This document shows positions 7,246-10,261 of a stretch of 10,261 nt of DNA, piece after piece. The notes beneath the pieces were generated by a model. The model was not told the DNA's origin. It worked only from the letters and a program-made list of their open reading frames with translations, and did no database searches. Position 1 is the stretch's first letter. Each line of letters opens with the position of its first letter. The stretch lies in NCBI GenBank assembly GCA_910592005.1, contig CAJVPP010004037.1, positions 1 through 10,261 on the forward strand, in the 5' to 3' direction. A program made the translations under genes and the position numbers. This DNA is from Funneliformis mosseae. Lineage: Eukaryota > Glomeromycota > Glomeromycetes > Glomerales > Glomeraceae.

Positions 7246-7735
7246 TCAAACAATATCTTTCAGAAAGTTTTACTTTAAGAGAAATGGAGATCCAAAAATG
7301 ATGACCAAAATAGAAAGGAAGTAAACATACTTGAACAAGAAGTCTTCCCAGCAATTAGAAGGAAAAGATCTGAATCACAAAGAGAAACTAATATCAGACG
7401 AACTTAATCTCAGACAATTAATAAACTAATGAAGATAACTGAACAGATACCTTAAATATTAGTAGACAATACTACTAAAGCTAGAAAGAAAATACTTAGA
7501 GGACTATCACTTTTGGATAATATTGAACCTTACAATATTTAGAACAATCTTATGAATATTAAAGCCAATGTTAATATAAAACAAATGATGCAATTTAGAT
7601 TGCAGCAACAAAAACTTCTTCAAGGAATAAAAAGACCTAAATTAAAAGGAAATGCAGCATTTACCAGTACTCCAGAAGAAGAGGAACGAACTATAGTATT
7701 GAGATATCATGTTAAATTAAGAAAAATCCTGTAAC
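7246..7735 (+). pseudogene. Region before the protease (pol N-terminus or gag-pol linker)
   Basis: A single frame with four stops (7276, 7408, 7453 and 7540) reads LEQEVFPAIRRKRSESQRET, then KARKKILRGLSLLDNIEPYN, then NIKANVNIKQMMQFRLQQQK and a Glu-rich TPEEEERT just before the protease. Most stops are TAA where CAA (Gln) fits the context. In gypsy elements a similar Pol segment with an Ile/Gln-rich helix and acidic linker precedes the retropepsin. The frame then slips by one base in an A run at about 7720. The 60-residue frame beginning at 7552 is only its last uninterrupted part, not a separate gene. Confidence 0.6.
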
Positions 7736-8053
7736 TGCTATTATTAATACAGGAGCTGCAGTAAGTATCATGATTCACAAATTGATGAAGTAACTTGAAT
7801 TAGATATTAATAAATCTTCACAAATAATTATCATTACTACAAATAGACAAAGAGAAAAAGCACTAGAATACTTAAAAATGTATCATTAATTATTCAAGGA
7901 ATTCTTATCAAGATGACTTTTCAAATTATTAATTTAACTGATCAAACCTTAATGTTAGGAATCGATTGGTACAAGAAAAATAAAGTTAATATTGACTTTA
8001 AAAATAATGAAATAATTCTTACCTTTAGATTAAATAAAGCTATAGTTCTAGTA
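7725..8053 (+). pseudogene. Retropepsin (aspartic protease) domain, active site lost
   Basis: NPVTAIINTGAAVSIM (7725-7772) matches the retropepsin active-site strand, where family members have D(T/S)G. Here it is NTG at 7746-7754, with the catalytic Asp codon changed from the expected GAT to AAT, so the enzyme would be dead. A TAA at 7791-7793 follows. The frame shifts near 7868 into ILKNVSLIIQGILIK and reaches LGIDW (7955-7969), the second conserved retropepsin motif (usually (I/L)LG(M/I)DW). It then runs open to GTA at 8051-8053, where the MITE is inserted. Domain size of about 110 residues is normal. Confidence 0.75.
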
Positions 8054-8194
8054 TAAAGATGACACCTCAATTAGTTGCAACATATGACAAATAAGCATCA
8101 TAATATTGCAACAAATTGCAACATTATTAAAATTTAAGTTGTAATAGATGACAAATAAGCATCACAATATTGTAACGCCATCTTTATTCCAGTA
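8046..8194. repeat. 8-bp target-site duplication flanking the MITE
   Basis: TTCTAGTA at 8046-8053 and TTCCAGTA at 8187-8194; 7 of 8 positions agree. The single difference is a C/T transition, matching the mutation type seen in the surrounding pol. Confidence 0.8.
8054..8186. mobile_element. 133-bp hAT-type MITE inserted in the gypsy pol
   Basis: The ends are TAAAGATGAC (8054-8063) and the complement of TAAAGATGGC (8177-8186), a 10-bp inverted repeat with one mismatch; the first five bases fit the hAT terminal consensus YARNG. Flanking 8-mers TTCTAGTA (8046-8053) and TTCCAGTA (8187-8194) form an 8-bp target duplication with one C/T difference, the hallmark length for hAT. Skipping the element and one duplication makes the pol frame continue directly from ...GTT CTA GTA to CAA TAT ATA, which independently supports the boundaries. 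Inside are a 28-bp direct repeat (8085-8112 and 8149-8176, 26 of 28 identical) and several TTGCAAC/GTTGTAA motifs. No coding capacity. Confidence 0.85.
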
Positions 8195-8419
8195 CAATAT
8201 ATAGTTAGAAAAAGAATTCGAGCTGTAACTATTGAAGATAAACTCAATAAAATAATTGAGCAAGGATTAGAATATAGATCTGATGATGTAGAAGAAACAG
8301 ATAGCTACATCATTAAAATTGAAGAATAAGAAGAAGATACTAACATTTAGAACTAAGCATGAAAAAAAGATTTAACTCAATCTTAGGCTGACAAAGTAGA
8401 AACATATAAAGAAGAAGTT
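8195..8419 (+). pseudogene. Acidic linker between protease and Nudix-like domain
   Basis: In frame with both neighbours once the MITE is skipped. It reads QYIVRKRIRAVTIEDKLNKI, then a Glu/Asp-rich stretch (SDDVEETDSYIIKIEE), then a short segment with five stops (TAA, TAG, TAA, TGA, TAG between 8327 and 8388), several where Gln would fit. No catalytic motif; it looks like a spacer in the polyprotein. Confidence 0.55.
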
Positions 8420-8802
8420 AATCATCACAAATATGTACTTAATATTTTGTATGATAAAGATGGTATATTTCGCTCAATTAGAAAGAAAAAAGTCATATGT
8501 AGAATGTGGCAATCTTTTGGAGAAAAAGTAGAAGGAAATGAAAACCCAATGAAAGCAGTTGTATAAGAAATTGAGAAAGAACTGAAATAAAAGTCAAGGA
8601 AGAAGATTTAAAATATCTATTCAATGATCCAGAATTCAATTGCAATGTATACGCAATAAAAATTCCTAAAGGAACTAAATTAAAATAAACTGAAGAAGAT
8701 AAAAATAGACCTTGAATTCGTTTTAGTTTCCTAAAATATGAAGAGATAGCTAAGCAAGAAAATACTATCTCAACCCATACGATATTTATCAAGTTATATG
8801 AA
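8420..8802 (+). pseudogene. Nudix-hydrolase-like domain inside the gypsy pol
   Basis: The reading NHHKYVLNILYDKDGIFRSI followed by RMWQSFGEKVEGNENP matches the start of Nudix folds (vln.L.d..g..r..R....W..fGGK.E.gE.p). The Nudix box GX5EX7REUXEEXGU aligns at 8522-8589: the first Gly is Glu, the Glu at 8540 is kept, the Arg position is TAA (8564-8566), the next Glu and Ile are kept, one Glu of EE is Lys (8576), and the last Gly is Glu (8584) after a one-base deletion. The rest (EEDLKYLFNDPEFNCNVYAI, then stops at 8685 and 8715, then ISTHTIFIKLYE) gives about 128 residues, a normal Nudix length. Nudix enzymes hydrolyse nucleoside diphosphates linked to another group, such as oxidised dNTPs. In an element, a pool-cleaning role analogous to retroviral dUTPase is conceivable but purely inferred. 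The domain is in frame with the linker, so it was part of the polyprotein; it is inactive here. Confidence 0.65.
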
Positions 8803-8881
8803 ATAACTTGTCTAATAGTCTTGTAGAAACTATGTAAGCAGAAACTGTAAAAGAGGAAGTTGTGACTCTAAAATAACAAAT

Positions 8882-9606
8882 GAAATTGATGTTCTGATAG
8901 AAGAAAATAAAGACAGATTCATCACCAATATCTCTGAAACTGGACAATCAACTAGAATTAGAAGAACCAATATAGTTCGATATAAAATTGATACAAGAAA
9001 TACTGATCTAATTAAAAGAAATTATTATTGAATAATAAAAGAAGAGCAGGAATTTATCGATAGAGAAATTAAAAAGATACTATGTGAAGGAATTATTCAA
9101 ACATCAGACAGTCTATAGGTATCACTTGCAATTCTTGTAAAGAAAGCAAATGGAAAGAAAAGATTATGTATTTATTATAGAGGACTCAATAAACTCATGA
9201 GAGAAGACGGTTACCCCTTGCCTAGAATTGATGAAATTTTGGAAAACTTAAATGGAGTAAAATGGTTCTGAACATTCGATCTAGCTAGTGGATTTTGGCA
9301 ATTAAAATAAATTCTAAGGATAGAGAGAAAATTGCATTTATGATTAAAAAAAGACATTATAAATTTAATGTTATGTATTTTGGATTATGCAACACCCCAG
9401 CAACTTTTCAGAAAATGATAATTAAAGTATTAGAAGAATACATTGACCAATTTGTAGCAGTCTTCATTGATAATATTATCATTTATTTGAACAGTTTTGA
9501 AGAACATTGTAAACACCTTCAAATGCTCTTTAATAAACTAAGAAAAGCAATTTTAGCATTAAATAAAAAAAAATGTGAAATATTCAAAAAAGAATTACGA
9601 TTTTAG
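8882..9606 (+). pseudogene. Reverse transcriptase domain, catalytic Asp lost
   Basis: The first frame (8882-9310) reads TNIVRYKIDTRNTDLIKRN, EIKKILCEGIIQTSDSL, LVKKANGKKRLCIYYRGLNK, YPLPRIDEILENLNGVKWF and TFDLASGFWQ (motif A, Asp kept). Stops lie at TGA 9029, TAG 9116 (Trp position of the usual SPWASP) and TGA 9269. A one-base loss near 9300 moves to the frame KDREKIAFMI ... YFGLCNTPATFQKMI and AVFIDNIIIY (9457-9486). There the catalytic FIDD/YVDD reads FIDN (AAT at 9472-9474), which would abolish polymerisation. It continues to KKKCEIFKKELRF and stops at 9604. The motifs and order are those of Ty3/gypsy RTs. Confidence 0.9.
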
Positions 9607-10190
9607 AACATAAAATTAATGAATATGAAATTTTACCAGATCCTCAGAAGATAGAAAAAGTTCAAGACTTCTCTGTACCAAAGAATGTAAGACAAATTAA
9701 AGGATTTCTTGGATTAGCATTATATTACCAAAAATTTATTAAAAATTTCTCTAAAATTGCTAAATCTTTGAATAATTAACTAAGAAAGGAGTTGAATATG
9801 ATTGGACTAAAGAATATCAAAATGCATTTGAAATTTTAAAAGGAAAACTAACGCAAGCCCTAATATTAGGATATCTAGATTTTGATAAAATATTTTATCT
9901 TTTCACTAACGTCTTAGGAATTAGATTAAGAGCTGTACTCACACAAAAGGATGATCAAGAAAAAGAAAAAGTAATTGCCTATACAAGTAAAATCCTTAAT
10001 ATACATAAACAAAATTATAGTGCTCAAGAATTAGAATGTCTAGTAATCAACTGAGTAGTTAAATACTTTCATCACTATACTTCTTTAAAACCCTTTATCT
10101 TAGTAACTGATAATGTAACATTGAAATAATTACAAACTTCAATTGTGAAAAATCGAACTAAAAGAGTTAGATTATTGTTAAATCTAGAGT
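9607..10190 (+). pseudogene. RT connection and RNase H domain, truncated
   Basis: After a frame slip at about 9603 the reading is EHKINEYEILPDPQKIEKVQ, then GFLGLALYYQKFIKNFSKIA, the classic gypsy connection. Another slip near 9775 leads to EYDWTKEYQNAFEILKGKL and the RNase H: YLFTNVLGIRLRAVLTQKD (TDASG..LGAVL in relatives, so the first catalytic Asp is Asn at 9908 and two Gly are Arg), VIAYTSKILNIHKQNYSAQE, ELECLVIN then TGA 10052 at a Trp position, and LVTDNVTLK then TAA 10127 at another Trp position. The sequence stops resembling RNase H at about 10190, where a different repeat begins. Confidence 0.85.
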
Positions 10191-10261
10191 TCCGGACGAG
10201 TCGAGTTAACTCACGAGTCAGATAAGCCGAGTCGAGTTCAAATCAAGTCAAGTTGGTGTTT
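10189..10261. repeat. GC-richer GAGTCGAG-type repeat, cut by the window edge
   Basis: Composition changes abruptly within TCTAGAGTTCCGGACGAG. The rest is built of GAGTCGAGT and related blocks, with the palindrome GAGTTAACTC and GACGAGTC / GACTCG pairs. It resembles the subterminal style of the elements at 2235 and 4197 but has different motifs. It probably is the end of another element inserted into the retroelement; the far end is outside the window. Confidence 0.45.

Larger units (their letters stand above)
7246..10190 (+). mobile_element. Decayed Ty3/gypsy-type retrotransposon pol, 3' truncated
   Basis: Order along the strand: pre-protease region, retropepsin, a Nudix-like domain, reverse transcriptase, RNase H. 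Each domain is recognisable but carries frameshifts and stops, so no functional polyprotein can be made. No gag zinc knuckle, integrase, primer-binding site or LTR was found; the 3' side ends in another repeat at about 10190 and the 5' border is unclear. PR-RT-RNaseH order with GFLGLALYYQKFIKNFSKIA after the RT is typical of the Ty3/gypsy superfamily (Metaviridae-like elements). A MITE at 8054-8186 is nested within it, so the retroelement is the older insertion. Confidence 0.85.

Noticed and set aside
8493..8792. 99-codon minus-strand frame
   Set aside because: It is the antisense of the Nudix-like segment; the hydrophobic peptide results from the reverse complement of Lys/Glu-rich codons.
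7246..10190. Stop-codon reassignment (TAA/TAG as Gln)
   Set aside because: TGA and TAG also fall at Trp positions, there are several frameshifts, and catalytic Asp residues are lost, so pseudogenisation explains it better.

Overview
The window is very AT-rich and contains no intact protein-coding gene. It looks like repeat-dense nuclear DNA of a eukaryote: short AT-rich intron-like segments with GTAAGT donors and TAG acceptors, several families of non-autonomous DNA transposons with clean target-site duplications, and a decayed Ty3/gypsy-type pol region. The very low GC, short introns and style of the gypsy pol make an AT-rich fungus my best guess, of the arbuscular-mycorrhizal (Glomeromycotina, Rhizophagus-like) kind. 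That is an inference; nothing here is a species marker.

Left part (1-2232): mostly featureless AT-rich DNA. It holds a 164-bp foldback MITE flanked by TA (610-773), a strong 26-bp-arm hairpin (1158-1219) inside a cluster of AATCAGG motifs, and a possible two-exon coding relic (1376-1642).

Middle part (2233-5024): two copies of one ~0.8-kb non-autonomous element in opposite orientations (2235-3033 and 4197-5022), each flanked by TA and ending in a ~15-bp terminal inverted repeat. Between GC-rich subterminal regions, both carry two tandem arrays (30-bp and ~31-bp units) made of short palindromes. The copies differ in unit number. They are separated by 1.16 kb of AT-rich DNA and together form a very large inverted repeat.

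Right-middle (5025-7240): a broken gene relic of unknown family (5223-5748), a perfect 22-bp palindrome, and an eight-copy ~121-bp tandem array (about 5995-6880). Each unit of the array looks like a mini-exon of about 55 nt, with an acceptor before it and a GTAAGT-like donor after it. The better-preserved units encode a short basic repeat peptide.

Right part (about 7246-10190): a dead Ty3/gypsy pol, in order pre-protease region, retropepsin, Nudix-like domain, reverse transcriptase and RNase H. It is cut at its 3' end by a different GC-richer repeat, and no integrase or LTR is seen. A 133-bp hAT-type MITE with an 8-bp target duplication sits exactly between protease and Nudix; skipping the MITE and one duplication gives a continuous reading frame. 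Many stops and lost catalytic residues can be explained by C-to-T or G-to-A changes, often in CpA/TpG context, which resembles repeat-induced point mutation or methylation-driven decay.

The most unusual items are the Nudix-like domain inside a gypsy pol, the tandem mini-exon array, and the inverted pair of palindrome-array transposons.
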